Program-made: the position numbers and the translations under genes | DNA from: Paucibacter sp. KCTC 42545 | GTDB lineage: Bacteria > Pseudomonadota > Gammaproteobacteria > Burkholderiales > Burkholderiaceae_C | DNA length: 64,000 bases | Direction: 5' to 3' | Assembly: GCF_001477625.1 (NCBI RefSeq) | Contig: NZ_CP013692.1 | Coordinates: 1,736,001 to 1,800,000 of the forward strand | Notes under the pieces: model-generated | The model's input: only the letters and a program-made list of their open reading frames with translations | Told to the model about the DNA's origin: nothing | Databases searched by the model: none | Shown here: positions 9,875 to 22,600 of the stretch, piece by piece | Numbering within the stretch: position 1 is the first letter of the stretch | Layout of the letters: every line of letters begins with the position of its first letter

Positions 9875-10651
9875 ATGCGCTTGCTTTCCTTGTTGTTTTG
9901 CTTTGGGCTTGGCCTGAGTGCTTCGGCCCAAGCCGCGCCCCAAGCTGCGTCCCAAGCGGCGACCTTGAGGCTGCTGAGCGAGGAGTTTCCCCCCATTACC
10001 TTCACCCAAAACGGCGTTTCCAAAGGCTTGGCCGTCGAACTGGTCGAAGAGATTCAACGTCGGCTTGGGCAGCAGCAACAGACCATCGAGTTCATGCCCT
10101 GGAGCCGTGCCTACCGAGAGGTTCAAGGGCCGGGCCAGATCGCCTTGTTCACCATGGCGCGTACGCCGGTGAGGGAGCCACTCTTCAAGTGGGTAGGGCC
10201 GGTGGTGACCTTTTACAGCGCGATCTACGCGCCTGCCCAAGGGGGCTTGCGTTTGCGAAGCTTGGAGGATGCCAAGCGTTTCGAATCGGTGCTGGTGGTG
10301 CGGGATTGGTTCACCGCCGAAGAGCTAACAACCCTCGGCTTCAAGAATTTGGTGCCGGTCAGCGACCCCGTCACTGCGCTGCGCATGCTGCTGGCCAAGC
10401 GCGCGCCGCTATTCGCCACCGAGCGACAGTCCATGCCGGGCATCATGGCGCAGGCGGGTCTGCCCGAAAGTTCGCTGGAAGCGGTCTACACCTATGCCAG
10501 TTCGCAAGGCTATATCGCCTTCTCCAAAGACACCCCTGATGCTTTGGTGAAGGCCTGGGCCCAACAGCTTGAGGCCATGAAGCGGGACGGCAGCTTTGCT
10601 GCCATCTACAAGCGCTGGTTGCCGAACGATCAAGCGCCCATGGGGCGCTAG
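9875..10651 (+). CDS. Periplasmic solute-binding protein (SBP_bac_3 type)
   Basis: A 258-residue exported protein: cleavable signal (LLSLLFCFGLGLSASAQA), then a type II periplasmic binding fold. Evidence is the opening ATLRLLSEEFPPITF, the VELVEEIQRRLG helix, the central RTPVREPLFKWVGPV segment and the C-terminal MKRDGSFAAIYKRW typical of amino-acid-binding proteins. No ABC permease or ATPase is adjacent, so it is an orphan; such stand-alone members often bind polar amino acids or act as sensors. Ligand unknown. Confidence 0.8.
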   Translation: MRLLSLLFCFGLGLSASAQAAPQAASQAATLRLLSEEFPPITFTQNGVSKGLAVELVEEIQRRLGQQQQTIEFMPWSRAYREVQGPGQIALFTMARTPVREPLFKWVGPVVTFYSAIYAPAQGGLRLRSLEDAKRFESVLVVRDWFTAEELTTLGFKNLVPVSDPVTALRMLLAKRAPLFATERQSMPGIMAQAGLPESSLEAVYTYASSQGYIAFSKDTPDALVKAWAQQLEAMKRDGSFAAIYKRWLPNDQAPMGR

Positions 10652-10716
10652 GCCTTCATTGCATTCGCGGTCATAGGTTCAGTCGCCCTCAGCGTGCGCC
10701 AAACAAGCGGCCGCCA

Positions 10717-12108
10717 TCAGCACTCAACGATATTCACCGCCAGCCCGCCGCGGGCCGTTTCCTTGTACTTGGTCATCATGTCGGCGCCGGTGTCGCGCAT
10801 GGTTTTGATGACCTTGTCCAGGCTCACGAAATGGGTGCCGTCGCCGCGCAAAGCCATGCGGGCGGCGTTGATGGCCTTCACCGAGGCAATCGCATTGCGC
10901 TCGATGCAGGGGATTTGCACCAGGCCGCCAACGGGGTCGCAGGTCAGGCCGAGGTGATGCTCCATGCCGATCTCGGCAGCGTTTTCCACTTGCTCGGGCG
11001 TGCCACCCATCACCTGGCAGAGCGCGCCAGCCGCCATCGAGCAAGCCACGCCCACCTCGCCTTGGCAGCCCACTTCGGCGCCCGAGATGGAGGCGTTTTC
11101 TTTGTAAAGGATGCCGATGGCCGCGGCGGTCAGCAAGAAATCGATCACCCCCTCATCGCTGGCATGGTGGACGAAGCGGGTGTAGTAATGCAGCACGGCC
11201 GGAATGATGCCGGCGGCGCCGTTGGTGGGCGCTGTGACCACACGGCCTCCCGCGGCGTTTTCTTCATTCACCGCCAGGGCGTAGAGGTTGACCCAGTCCA
11301 TCACCTGCAGCGGGTCGCGCAGGGCCGCCTCGGGATTGCGGGTCAGGTCGGCGTGCAATTGGGCGGCGCGGCGTTTGACCTTGAAGCCGCCGGGCAAGAT
11401 GCCCTCGGTCTTGCAGCCGCGCGTCACGCAGTCCTGCATCACCTGCCAGATCTTCAGCAGGCCGGTGCGGGTTTCTTCGTCGCTGCGCCAGTGGCGTTCA
11501 TTGCGGCGCATGATCTCGGCGATGCTGATGCCGTGGGTCTTGCAGATCTGCAGCAAATCGTCGCCGCTCTTGAAGGGGTAGGGCAGCACGGTGGCATCGG
11601 GGGCGATAACTTTTTGCTTGCTGCCGTCGGCCGCGATTTCGTCGCTGACCACAAAGCCGCCACCCACCGAGTAGTAGGTGCGCTCGGCAATTTGTTGATC
11701 CAACTCATCGAAGGCGATGAAGCGCATGCCGTTGGCGTGGAAGGGCAGGCTTTGGCGGCGAAACATCACCAGATCCTTGGCCTCGTTGAAGGCGATCTCA
11801 TGCTCGCCCAGCAGCTTGATGCGGCTACCCGCGCGAATCGCCTCCAGCAGCGCGGGTACTTGCTCCACATCCACGGTGTCGGGCTCGTGGCCAGCCAGGC
11901 CCAGCAGCACGGCCTTGTCGGTGCCGTGGCCTTTGCCGGTGGCACCCAGCGAGCCATACATTTGCGACACCACGCGGTGGGTTTGGGCCAGCAGGCCATC
12001 CGCCTTCAGGCGCAGCGAGAACAGGCGAGCGGCGCGCATCGGGCCCACGGTATGGGAGCTGGACGGGCCGATGCCGATCTTGAACAGGTCGAAAACTGAA
12101 ACGGCCAT
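10717..12108 (-). CDS. sdaA: L-serine ammonia-lyase (iron-sulfur type)
   Basis: Converts L-serine to pyruvate and ammonia using a [4Fe-4S] cluster. The single-chain 463-residue form begins with the [20 protein letters not shown] motif. Its C-terminal half has the cysteine-bearing segments [17 protein letters not shown] and [20 protein letters not shown], which hold likely cluster ligands. GAGGAGG precedes the ATG. It lies downstream of gcvP, so serine made from glycine through the cleavage system and SHMT can be drained to pyruvate. A terminator before it suggests its own promoter or partial read-through. Confidence 0.95.
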   Translation of the reverse strand: MAVSVFDLFKIGIGPSSSHTVGPMRAARLFSLRLKADGLLAQTHRVVSQMYGSLGATGKGHGTDKAVLLGLAGHEPDTVDVEQVPALLEAIRAGSRIKLLGEHEIAFNEAKDLVMFRRQSLPFHANGMRFIAFDELDQQIAERTYYSVGGGFVVSDEIAADGSKQKVIAPDATVLPYPFKSGDDLLQICKTHGISIAEIMRRNERHWRSDEETRTGLLKIWQVMQDCVTRGCKTEGILPGGFKVKRRAAQLHADLTRNPEAALRDPLQVMDWVNLYALAVNEENAAGGRVVTAPTNGAAGIIPAVLHYYTRFVHHASDEGVIDFLLTAAAIGILYKENASISGAEVGCQGEVGVACSMAAGALCQVMGGTPEQVENAAEIGMEHHLGLTCDPVGGLVQIPCIERNAIASVKAINAARMALRGDGTHFVSLDKVIKTMRDTGADMMTKYKETARGGLAVNIVEC

Positions 12109-12138
12109 GAGGCCTCCTCGGATGGATGTGTGAGGTTC

Positions 12139-12183
12139 AAAAAAAGCCGGCGGCGCAGTGGATCACACAGGGCGCGGCCGGCT
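12139..12183 (-). terminator. Intrinsic terminator between gcvP and sdaA
   Basis: On the minus strand a 12-bp stem with one mismatch (12172-12183 with 12145-12156, core GCCGGC/GCCGGC) ends in seven T (12139-12145 as A on the plus strand). It is placed to end the gcvTHP transcript before sdaA. Confidence 0.8.
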
Positions 12184-12234
12184 AGTCAATGAGCAAAAAA
12201 TGCGCAGTGCTTGAACTCAAGCCTGCTCAGCGAT

Positions 12235-15129
<2,895 letters not shown>

Positions 15130-15192
15130 GGCAAATCCTTGGGGACGGCCCGCGCTTGTGGCGGCGGCCGACCATTCATTCGGGAGGTGGGT

Positions 15193-15265
15193 ATTCGCGT
15201 TGCCGCGAATGCCGACAATGAGCGCTGAGGCTTGGCTGGCGAGTGGCGGCGCTGCGTGGCAGCGC
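15193..15265 (-). repeat. Two hairpins between gcvH and gcvP
   Basis: The gcvH-gcvP gap holds two perfect 7-bp stem-loops: GCGCTGC-GTG-GCAGCGC at 15249-15265 and ATTCGCG-TTGC-CGCGAAT at 15193-15210. Neither has a T-tract on the minus strand, so they are more likely mRNA stability or processing elements than terminators. Confidence 0.5.
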
Positions 15266-15287
15266 GCCAGCCTGCCAAGAAGTCAAA

Positions 15288-15665
15288 TCAGCTGTTCTTG
15301 ACCAATTCGTCGTAAGCGGTGCCGTCCATCAGGCCGTCCAGCTCGGCAGCGTTGCTGAGCTTGACCTTGAAGAACCAGCCGGCCTTGAGCGGGTCGGTGT
15401 TGGCCAGAGCCGGGTCGTCGCGCAGGGCTTCGTTGACCTCGGTGATCTCGCCCGACACAGGCATGTACACGTCAGCAGCGGCCTTGACCGACTCAACCAC
15501 ACCGGCCACGTCGTGCGCTGCGAAGGTGGTACCCACTGTGGGCAGATCCACAAACACCACATCGCCCAGCGCGTCTTGCGCGTGCACGGTGATGCCAACG
15601 GTGACGATGTTGTCGGCTTCGATCTGGACCCACTCGTGGTCGTTGGTGTACTTGATGTTGCTCAT
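15288..15665 (-). CDS. gcvH: Glycine cleavage system H protein
   Basis: A 125-residue lipoyl carrier that shuttles the aminomethyl group between GcvP, GcvT and the L protein. It opens with YTNDHEWVQIE and has the lipoylation motif VVESVKAAADVYMPVSGE with the modified lysine at residue 61. GGAG lies ahead of the ATG. It sits 115 bases after gcvT and 158 before gcvP on the same strand. Confidence 0.97.
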   Translation of the reverse strand: MSNIKYTNDHEWVQIEADNIVTVGITVHAQDALGDVVFVDLPTVGTTFAAHDVAGVVESVKAAADVYMPVSGEITEVNEALRDDPALANTDPLKAGWFFKVKLSNAAELDGLMDGTAYDELVKNS

Positions 15666-15780
15666 GCTGGCTCCGTTAATTTGTGAAAAGGAATTCTCGT
15701 TGAACGCGGCTGAAAAGGCGGCTGAAATGTGGGCAGCGAATCGACAGCGTTGCTTTGGGCTTTGCCGGGATTAAGCGCGA

Positions 15781-16896
15781 TCAACCGCGGTAGTAACCGT
15801 TGGGCGTGAAGGGCGTGCTGCTGACGGTCATCGGCGTGCGCTTGTCACGCACGATGGCGTAGACCTGCGTGCCCAGGGCGCTGTGGCTCTTGGCCAAGTA
15901 GCCCAAGGCGACCGGCTTGCCCACGGTGGGGCCCAAGGTGCCGCTGGTGACCACGCCGATTTCCACGCCGGCTTCGTCCACCAGCTTGGCGCCTTCGCGC
16001 ACCGGCATGCGCTCGCTGCTGACCAGGCCGACGCGCTTCTTCGCTGCACCTTCGGCCAGTTGCTGGTCGACCACGGCAGCGCCGGGATAACCCCCGGCAC
16101 GCGCGCCGCCGGCGCGGCGGACCTTCTGGATCGCCCAGGTCAGCGAAGCCTCGACCGGTGTGATCTCGGTGTTGATGTCATGGCCGTACAGGCACAGGCC
16201 GGCTTCCAGGCGCAGCGAGTCGCGCGCGCCCAGGCCGATGGGCTTGACTTCGGGCTGAGCCAGCAGCTTGCGGGCCAGGGCTTCGGCTTGGTCGCCGCGC
16301 ACCGAGATTTCGAAACCGTCTTCGCCGGTATAGCCCGAGCGGGTCAGGAAGGTGTCGATGCCGTCCAAATTGAAGAAGCCGCCGGTCATGAAGGTCAGCT
16401 TGGCCACTTCGGGGTTCAGGCGTGCCAGCGCGGTCACGGCTTGTGGGCCTTGCAGGGCCAGCAGGGCTTGCTCGGGCAGAGGAATCACTTCGCACTGGCC
16501 GCCGATCTTGGCTTGCATGTGCGCGATGTCTTGCACCTTGCAGCCAGCGTTGACCACCACGAACAGGTCGTCGGGGCGGCGGGCAATCATCAAATCGTCC
16601 AGGATGCCACCGGCCTCATTGGTGAACAGGGCGTAGCGCTGCTTGAAGAGGTCGAGGTCGATCACGTCGACCGGCACCAGGCTTTCAAGTGCAGCAGCGG
16701 CATTGGCGCCCTTGAGCAGCACCTGGCCCATGTGGGAGACGTCAAACAAGCCGGCGGCTGCGCGGGTGTGTTTGTGTTCGGCCATCACGCCGGCCGGGTA
16801 TTGCACGGGCATGTCGTAGCCACCGAAGGGCACCATCTTGGCGCCGAGTTCGATATGCAAAGCGTGCAGGGGGGTCTTGAGGAGGTCGGCGGACAT
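15781..16896 (-). CDS. gcvT: Aminomethyltransferase, glycine cleavage T protein
   Basis: Transfers the methylene group from the GcvH-bound intermediate to tetrahydrofolate and releases ammonia. The 371-residue product shows the family opening LKTPLHALHIELGAKMVPFG, then AGLFDVSHMGQ, SGYTGEDGFEI and GLGARDSLRLEAGLCLYGHD. ATG 16896 is chosen because the homologous N-terminus begins there; the open frame upstream runs into the leader RNA. Only a weak GAG serves as ribosome site, which would suit control by the upstream riboswitch. First gene of the gcvTHP operon. Confidence 0.96.
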   Translation of the reverse strand: MSADLLKTPLHALHIELGAKMVPFGGYDMPVQYPAGVMAEHKHTRAAAGLFDVSHMGQVLLKGANAAAALESLVPVDVIDLDLFKQRYALFTNEAGGILDDLMIARRPDDLFVVVNAGCKVQDIAHMQAKIGGQCEVIPLPEQALLALQGPQAVTALARLNPEVAKLTFMTGGFFNLDGIDTFLTRSGYTGEDGFEISVRGDQAEALARKLLAQPEVKPIGLGARDSLRLEAGLCLYGHDINTEITPVEASLTWAIQKVRRAGGARAGGYPGAAVVDQQLAEGAAKKRVGLVSSERMPVREGAKLVDEAGVEIGVVTSGTLGPTVGKPVALGYLAKSHSALGTQVYAIVRDKRTPMTVSSTPFTPNGYYRG

Positions 16897-16927
16897 GGTG
16901 CGGTACTCGGTCGAGGGCGATAAATGG

Positions 16928-16946
16928 CCCACCCATCTTGGGTGGG
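16928..16946 (-). promoter_or_regulatory. Leader hairpin between glycine aptamers and gcvT
   Basis: A perfect 7-bp stem (CCCACCC 16928-16934 with GGGTGGG 16940-16946, 5-base loop) lies directly after aptamer 2 and 31 bases ahead of the gcvT ATG. It has no proper T-tract on the minus strand. It is the obvious candidate for part of the riboswitch expression platform; whether it acts on transcription or translation is inference. Confidence 0.5.
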
Positions 16947-16957
16947 GTTATGCCCTC

Positions 16958-17160
16958 GCTGTCCGCTTTACTTGAGAGATTGGCCGCCGGCATATCGCCC
17001 GCAGCTTGCCCCTTCAGTGGATGGGCTCAAAGACCCATCTCTCTCCAGTGAGGAACGCCCGGTTTTGAGCGTTTTGTCAGTCCTTTTGCCTGAGCGTTCG
17101 CAGCGTGGGATCACCAGTGCCACTGCGCCTTCGGCGGCTTTCGCTAGAAAGCTCTCTCCT
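16958..17160 (-). promoter_or_regulatory. Tandem glycine riboswitch controlling gcvTHP
   Basis: Read on the minus strand, two glycine aptamers follow each other. Aptamer 1 (17160 to about 17074) starts GGAGAGAGC and ends CGCTCAGGCAAAAGGACTGA. Aptamer 2 (17048 to about 16958) starts GGAGAGAGATGGG, has the core ACTGAAGGGGCAAGC and ends ATCTCTCAAGTAAAGCGGAC. These are the GGAGAG, GAAGGGGCAA and CUCUCAGG-AAAGGACAG elements of the class, joined by a short linker. In the tandem class glycine binding usually switches gcv expression on. The small plus-strand open frames over this region are artefacts. Confidence 0.93.
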
Positions 17161-17342
17161 GACGGGGCGGATTGTAGCCATGCTTTTGCGACGCGGGCGT
17201 CAGTTTTTGCGTGTTTTCAAGGTCTGGCTGCCGCCCGACTGGGCGCGAATGGGCATTTATCGTGGGCGAATGGTCAGCGATTGCATGGCGCTTTGCTTGG
17301 CATCTTGTGCTGTTTGGCTTGGCGCCAAGACCTGACCTGAAA

Positions 17343-17375
17343 CAGAGCGGCCCAGCTGCGCAATGGGCCGCTCTG
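17343..17375 (-). terminator. Strong hairpin after the lipoprotein gene
   Basis: Perfect 12-bp stem CAGAGCGGCCCA/TGGGCCGCTCTG (17343-17354 and 17364-17375) with a 9-base loop, eight bases past the stop of the minus-strand lipoprotein gene. The T-tract on that strand is only three bases, so it is a probable but imperfect terminator. The 167 bases from it to the riboswitch should contain the gcvT promoter. Confidence 0.6.
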
Positions 17376-17383
17376 CACCCACA

Positions 17384-19078
17384 TCAGTCCGGTTTGCCAA
17401 CCGTGACGTTGAAGAACGCTGAGGACGGTGTCAGCACCGTAGACAGGCTCAGGTTGATGCCCATGCCTTGCAGTGGCATGCCGACGACTTCGGCGCAATT
17501 GCCGGGTACGCCCGCAAAGGTGCAGCTATTGGGCGCCCGATAGCGCAGACCGTCGCGGGGCTTGTCGTAGACATAGCTGTCGCCGCGCTGATCGCTGGCC
17601 CGCAAACGGGACACGCTTCGGCTGCCGGCATCAATGGCGGTGACGGTGTTGCTGTCTTCACGCAAAGCGCTGATGCTGCCGTTGCCCGACAGGCTGACTT
17701 CGCGGTAGTGGTTCACCGAACCTACGGTGGGCAAGGCCGCCGGCAGCGCTTGCTTGCGGGTGCCGACGCCCCAATTTCCCTCATCGCTGACGAAGACGAA
17801 GACAGCTTGGCCGCCCAGCGACTTGTAGAGGAAAGCCCGGCCAACCTTGCTACCGCCTTGGTTCAAATCAAAGCCGCCGGTGCTATTGCTGGTCAATGTG
17901 GCCGAGGGACCGGCAACAGCCGTGCAGGCTTGAATGCCGATGCAGTCCTTGTCGCTGATGATCGCGCCTTTGGCGTCGAGTTCGATCTCGCCAAGCACGG
18001 CCACCTGGCCATTGGCGGTGGCATTTGAGTATTGATTGTCCCAGACCGCAATCGACCATGTGCCTGCCATCTCCGCCAGTGGCAAGTTCTGTTCAGGCAA
18101 ACCAACAGCGAGTGATCGCGGGTCATTGGCCGTGGGCTGGTTGTGCGCAAGCAAAACGCCGCCGCTGGCTACCATCACCTGGGCGCCAGTGGCGCTGCCG
18201 TCTGAACTGCCGGTTACGCTAAACAGGCATTTGCCTTTGTCTTCAAAGTTCAGTTTGACACCATCTTGATCGGTGGCTTGCAGGGCCTTCGCATCGATGC
18301 TCAGCACATGGTGGCGCCATTTGGGGTCGGGCTCGGCCGGGTTGATCATGCGGAACTTGCCGCTCTTAAGCCAGGCGCATGTGCCGGCTGCGGGCGCCAG
18401 CGGGGTCGTGAGTACGGCCGGGGCGGCGGGGTTGCTGGCGATATTGTTGGTGACGTCTTGCAGTGTCAACTTGGCGCTTGTCAGGGCACTCATCACCGCG
18501 TCGATCTTCTGATCCAAGGCGTTGCCGACCACCAGCGCGTCGCTGAGCGGGTTCATAGTGCCGAGGTCGGTGATGCTGGCCACTGCCGTCTTGATGTAGT
18601 CGAGCGCTTGAGTCACCGCGGCAGGGCTAACTGCGGTGTTGCTGCCAAAGTCAGCAAAGTAGTTGGCCGGTGAAGCTCCTGCCAGTTGGGCCACCATCAT
18701 GGTGGTCAAGGGCGTGATGTTGGCGGTGTAGCTGCCGCTGCCACCACTGCCCGGTACGACCGAGTGAAAGACGCTGCCTTCGGTGCCCGTCACTTCAAGG
18801 GCGCAGGGCAGGGTGGCGCCGGTGAGTGTCAGGCTGTAGCTGCCGTCGGCCTTGGTCTCGGTTTTGTCAGCGCCAGTGGCGCATTTGACTTTGACCGTGG
18901 CCGCGGCCAGGGCAGCGCCCTTGGCCGCAGTACCGGCCAGGGTGAATGTGCCGGGCGTGGCTGCCGGTGCGGGCGTCTCGGACACCACCGGGTCTGAGAC
19001 GTCTGAGCCGCTGCCGCCGCAAGCCGCGAGGGCGGCAGCGGCGAGCAGGCCGATGGTGAGGGAATGCTGCTTGCGCAT
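17384..19078 (-). CDS. Putative lipoprotein of unknown function
   Basis: A 564-residue protein with a clear lipoprotein signal: RKQH, hydrophobic core, then the lipobox LAACGGSGSD with the lipid-accepting cysteine near residue 20. The mature part begins with a Pro/Ala-rich linker, then a carboxypeptidase-regulatory-like beta domain (about residues 45-115: GTAAKGAALAAATVKVKCAT, ADGSYSLTLTGA), followed by a beta-rich region with no recognised family. ATG 19078 follows AGGAGA. The in-frame extension to 19156 would bury the signal. Probably surface-exposed or periplasmic; function unknown. Confidence 0.75.
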   Translation of the reverse strand: MRKQHSLTIGLLAAAALAACGGSGSDVSDPVVSETPAPAATPGTFTLAGTAAKGAALAAATVKVKCATGADKTETKADGSYSLTLTGATLPCALEVTGTEGSVFHSVVPGSGGSGSYTANITPLTTMMVAQLAGASPANYFADFGSNTAVSPAAVTQALDYIKTAVASITDLGTMNPLSDALVVGNALDQKIDAVMSALTSAKLTLQDVTNNIASNPAAPAVLTTPLAPAAGTCAWLKSGKFRMINPAEPDPKWRHHVLSIDAKALQATDQDGVKLNFEDKGKCLFSVTGSSDGSATGAQVMVASGGVLLAHNQPTANDPRSLAVGLPEQNLPLAEMAGTWSIAVWDNQYSNATANGQVAVLGEIELDAKGAIISDKDCIGIQACTAVAGPSATLTSNSTGGFDLNQGGSKVGRAFLYKSLGGQAVFVFVSDEGNWGVGTRKQALPAALPTVGSVNHYREVSLSGNGSISALREDSNTVTAIDAGSRSVSRLRASDQRGDSYVYDKPRDGLRYRAPNSCTFAGVPGNCAEVVGMPLQGMGINLSLSTVLTPSSAFFNVTVGKPD

Positions 19079-19175
19079 GGAACTCTCCTGGGCTTCATCA
19101 AGCGAATTGCTTGGTGGCTGAAGCTTAGAAAGCAGCCCTGCGCTTGCCGTCACCAACTGTGACGAGTGCGTGGAA

Positions 19176-19637
19176 TCAATTCAGAACATGCTCCAGCATC
19201 TCGTCACCCAAGCCATCACGCTGACCGGTGGAGCGCCAGCCCAGGTGGCGGTAGAAGCCGTAAGAGCGTGAGGCGGGATCGTCCGAGCAGCCCAGAAAAA
19301 GGCGCTGATGGCCATGGCTGCGCAGTTCCGCCATGACCTTGTGCAGCAGCAGCTTGCCCAGGCCCAGGCCCTCAAACTCGGGCAAGAGGGCCAGCACCAC
19401 TACTTCGCCGCTGCCAACGTCGCCGAAGCAGTAGCCGACCAGCTGGCCTTGGTGCAAGGCCAGATGACCTGGCAGCTGGCCCGAGCGAATTTGTTCGCCC
19501 CAAGACGCCACGGTGACACCCAGCTCCGCCAGCCGTTCCGCTGACGCTGCGTTCTCACGCGTCAGCCCGCGAACGCGTATGCACTCCGCCGCGTCTTCGG
19601 CTTGAGCCGGGCGAAAGTCGATGTTGGTGTTGCTCAT
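19176..19637 (-). CDS. GNAT family N-acetyltransferase
   Basis: A 153-residue acetyl-CoA-dependent acyltransferase. It shows the GNAT order: IDFRPAQAEDAAECIRVRG at the start, the central strand VGYCFGDVGSGEVVVLALLP, the acetyl-CoA loop EFEGLGLGKLLLHKVM (motif A), and a late FYRHLGWRSTGQ (motif B). Substrate unknown. ATG 19637 gives a normal length; the in-frame start at 19670 would overlap the end of the upstream amidohydrolase gene. It lies 16 bases behind that gene on the same strand, so co-transcription is likely. Confidence 0.85.
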   Translation of the reverse strand: MSNTNIDFRPAQAEDAAECIRVRGLTRENAASAERLAELGVTVASWGEQIRSGQLPGHLALHQGQLVGYCFGDVGSGEVVVLALLPEFEGLGLGKLLLHKVMAELRSHGHQRLFLGCSDDPASRSYGFYRHLGWRSTGQRDGLGDEMLEHVLN

Positions 19638-19653
19638 ACTCGTCCTTGTTTGC

Positions 19654-22600
19654 TCAATCGCCATGACCATGGCCGTGGCTGATCAGCTCTTCGTCGATCG
19701 GCACATTGGCGTTGCTGCCTTCGAAGAAGAAGGGCTTGCGGGCCTTGCTGCGCGACACCACCTCATTCATCGTCGGCACCTCAAACATGCGGCCGTTTTG
19801 CATCACATGGCTGATCTTGTCGCTGTTGCGGATGTCGGCCAGCACGTCGCCACTGATGATGACCATATCGGCCAGCTTGCCCACTTCCAGCGAGCCCAAG
19901 TCTTTGTCCAAGCCCAGGTAATGCGCCGGGTTGGCGGTGGCGGTGCGAATGGCCTCCAGCGGCTTCATGCCACCCAGGCCAAACATCCACATCTCCCAAT
20001 GGGCGCCCAGACCCTCACGTTGGCCGTGGGCGCCGATATTGGCGCGCACGCCGGCGCGCTGCAAGGCGGTGGCGGTCTTGGCCACGCGCAGCACGTTGAA
20101 GTCCTCCTCAGGCGCGGTAGGACGGCGCACACTGCGCGCTTCGAGCACCGTGCGCGGCACGAACTGGCTCAGGATGGGGTGCTTCCACACATCCGTGCGG
20201 GCGTACCAGTAATGCTCACCGTCCAGGCCGCCGTAAGCGACGTTGAGCGTGGGGGTGTAGCCAACTTGCGTTTGCGTCCACAGCTGGGTCACGTCGTCGT
20301 AAACCTCGGCCAGCGGCAGCGCATGTTCGATGCCGGTGTGGCCGTCAACAATCATGCCCATATTGTGTTGAAACAGGGAGCCGCCTTCGGGTACCACCAT
20401 CATGCTGGTCTGGCGGGCGGCCTCGATCACTTGCTGGCGTTGCTCGCGGCGCGGCTGCTGGTAGCTCTTGACGCTGATGGCGCCGGCGGCTTGCTGGCGC
20501 TTCAGATGAGTCAGTGCATCGTCGAGGTTATTCACCACCGCCGTCACACCGGCCTTGGCGCCATAGAGGATGGAGCCGGTCGAGTAAATGCGTGGCCCCA
20601 CCACCCGGCCGGCGCGTTGCAGCTCGGCCTGGCTGAAGATGTCGCTGTTACGGTTGGAGGGGTCGTGGATGGTGGTCATGCCAAAGGCCAGCGAGGCGTA
20701 GTTGATCCAGCTTTGCTGCGGGATGATCTCGTTCTCGGCCATGCCGCCATGCCAGTGGGCATCGATCAGGCCGGGGATGATGGTTTTGCCGCTGGCGTCG
20801 ACGCGCTTGGCGTCTGCCGGGATTTGCACCTGCGCCGCCGTGCCGATTGCGCTGATGCGGTTGCCGTCCACCACGATCACGCCTTGCTCGATGACCTCGT
20901 CGCCCTTCATCGTGGCGATGCGGGCGCCGGTGATGGCGATTCTGCCGCTGGGTTTGTCGCTGGGCTGCTTGAAGCCGATCTTCTGGCCGGTGGCCACCGG
21001 CTTGTCAGTGCCGGTCAGCGCGGTGGTGAACAGCTCGTCGCCGTAGGCAAAGTGCACGCGATGGCTGTCGCCGCTCCAGTGCATCATTTCGCCCGCGTTG
21101 ACATCAAGCTTGCGCACCGGCAAGCCGTCCATCTTGGGGCCGACGTTGATGGACTTGCCGACCATGGGCAAGGGCGTCACGAATGCATGGGCGCGCTCGA
21201 CGAAGCCCAGCCACCGACCGTCCGGCGACACACTGAACTGGCTGACGAACTCGCCCTTGGCCACTTCAGTTTCGCTGCGGTCGTCCAAGTTGATGCGGAT
21301 CAGCTTTTGCTGCGAATCCACCTCGCTGCTCATGCTTGAGCGGGTGATGAACACCGCATCGCTGCTGGCGCCGAATTGCGGTGTTTCGCCGCTCTTGCTG
21401 ATGCGCTTGGGCGCGCTCTTGCCGTCGCTGGCGACGATGAACACGCCGTTCTCCAGGCCATGCCAGGGGCTGGTCAAGTAGCCGCCTTTTTCCTTGACGA
21501 AGACCACCGTCTTGCCATCGGGCGAGAACTGCGGCGCGAGGTATTTGCCTGGCATCGGCGTCAGCACGGTCTCGCGGCCGCTGGCCAGATCGCGCTTGCG
21601 CACGCTGCCGAGCTTTTCGTCGTTCCAGCTGACATAGACCAGCTCGCGGCCATCGCGCGAGAAGCTGGGGAAGAACTCGAAGGCCTCGTTCTGCGCGGTG
21701 ATGCGCTTGGGCGTGCCCTCCGGCAGATCCTTGAGATAGAGCTGGCCCAGTGCGGAATAGACCACACGCTTGCCGTCCGGCGCCACATTGACCCAACGCA
21801 GCTGCTTGACGCCGAATTGATCCGGGGCCACCTCTTGCGCGAAGCGCAGGGCCTCGCGCACTTCACGCGTGTCCTTCACATGGAAGGGAATCTCGACAGC
21901 TTGCTTGCCATCGGCCTTCTCGCCATTCACAGCCTTGAAGGGATCGACGCGCCAGAGCTTGCCTTGCGCCCAGACGACGATCTGCTTGGCGTCCGGCGTC
22001 CAGGCGAAGCTGGGGTAGACGCCGTACACGGACCAGGCCTCTTGCAGGTCGCGCTCCAGCCCGCCCCAGGCGGCGCGTTCCACGCCGGTCTGCAGGTCTT
22101 TCAGGAACAAGGTGCTCTGGTTGCGCACGCGGCGCACAAAGGCCAGGTACTTGCCGTCCGGCGAGGGCGTGGGGCGAATGGCGCCGCCAGCACCTTGCAC
22201 AAATGCCTCCACCGAGCCATCGCTCAGGTCCTGGCGGAAGATCTTGAAGATCTCCTTATTGCTGTCTTTGTTGTATTCAAAAGTCTTGCCCGGCGTCGTG
22301 TCGTGCGAGTAGTAGAGGTATTTGCCGTCGGGCGACAGGGCGGGCTCGCCCAGATCCTTTTGCCAGTTCGGCTTCTCGTTGAGTTGCACGCCCTTGTTGG
22401 ACGCAGCCGGCGCATCCACGTGGTAGAGCCAGATCTCGCCCGAGCCGGCCGAGCGCGTGCCGGTGTAGTGCTTGCGCGCGGCAATGTATTTGCCGTTCGG
22501 ATGCCAGACCGGGTTGTTGAGCAAGCGGTAGTCTTCCTTGCTGATGGCGTGCGGATTGCTGCCGTCGGCATTCATGACCCAGACGTTGTCGCCACCGCCG

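Noticed and set aside
17105..17335. Small plus-strand open frames in the gcvT leader
   Set aside because: They lie over the glycine riboswitch read on the other strand and have no recognisable product.
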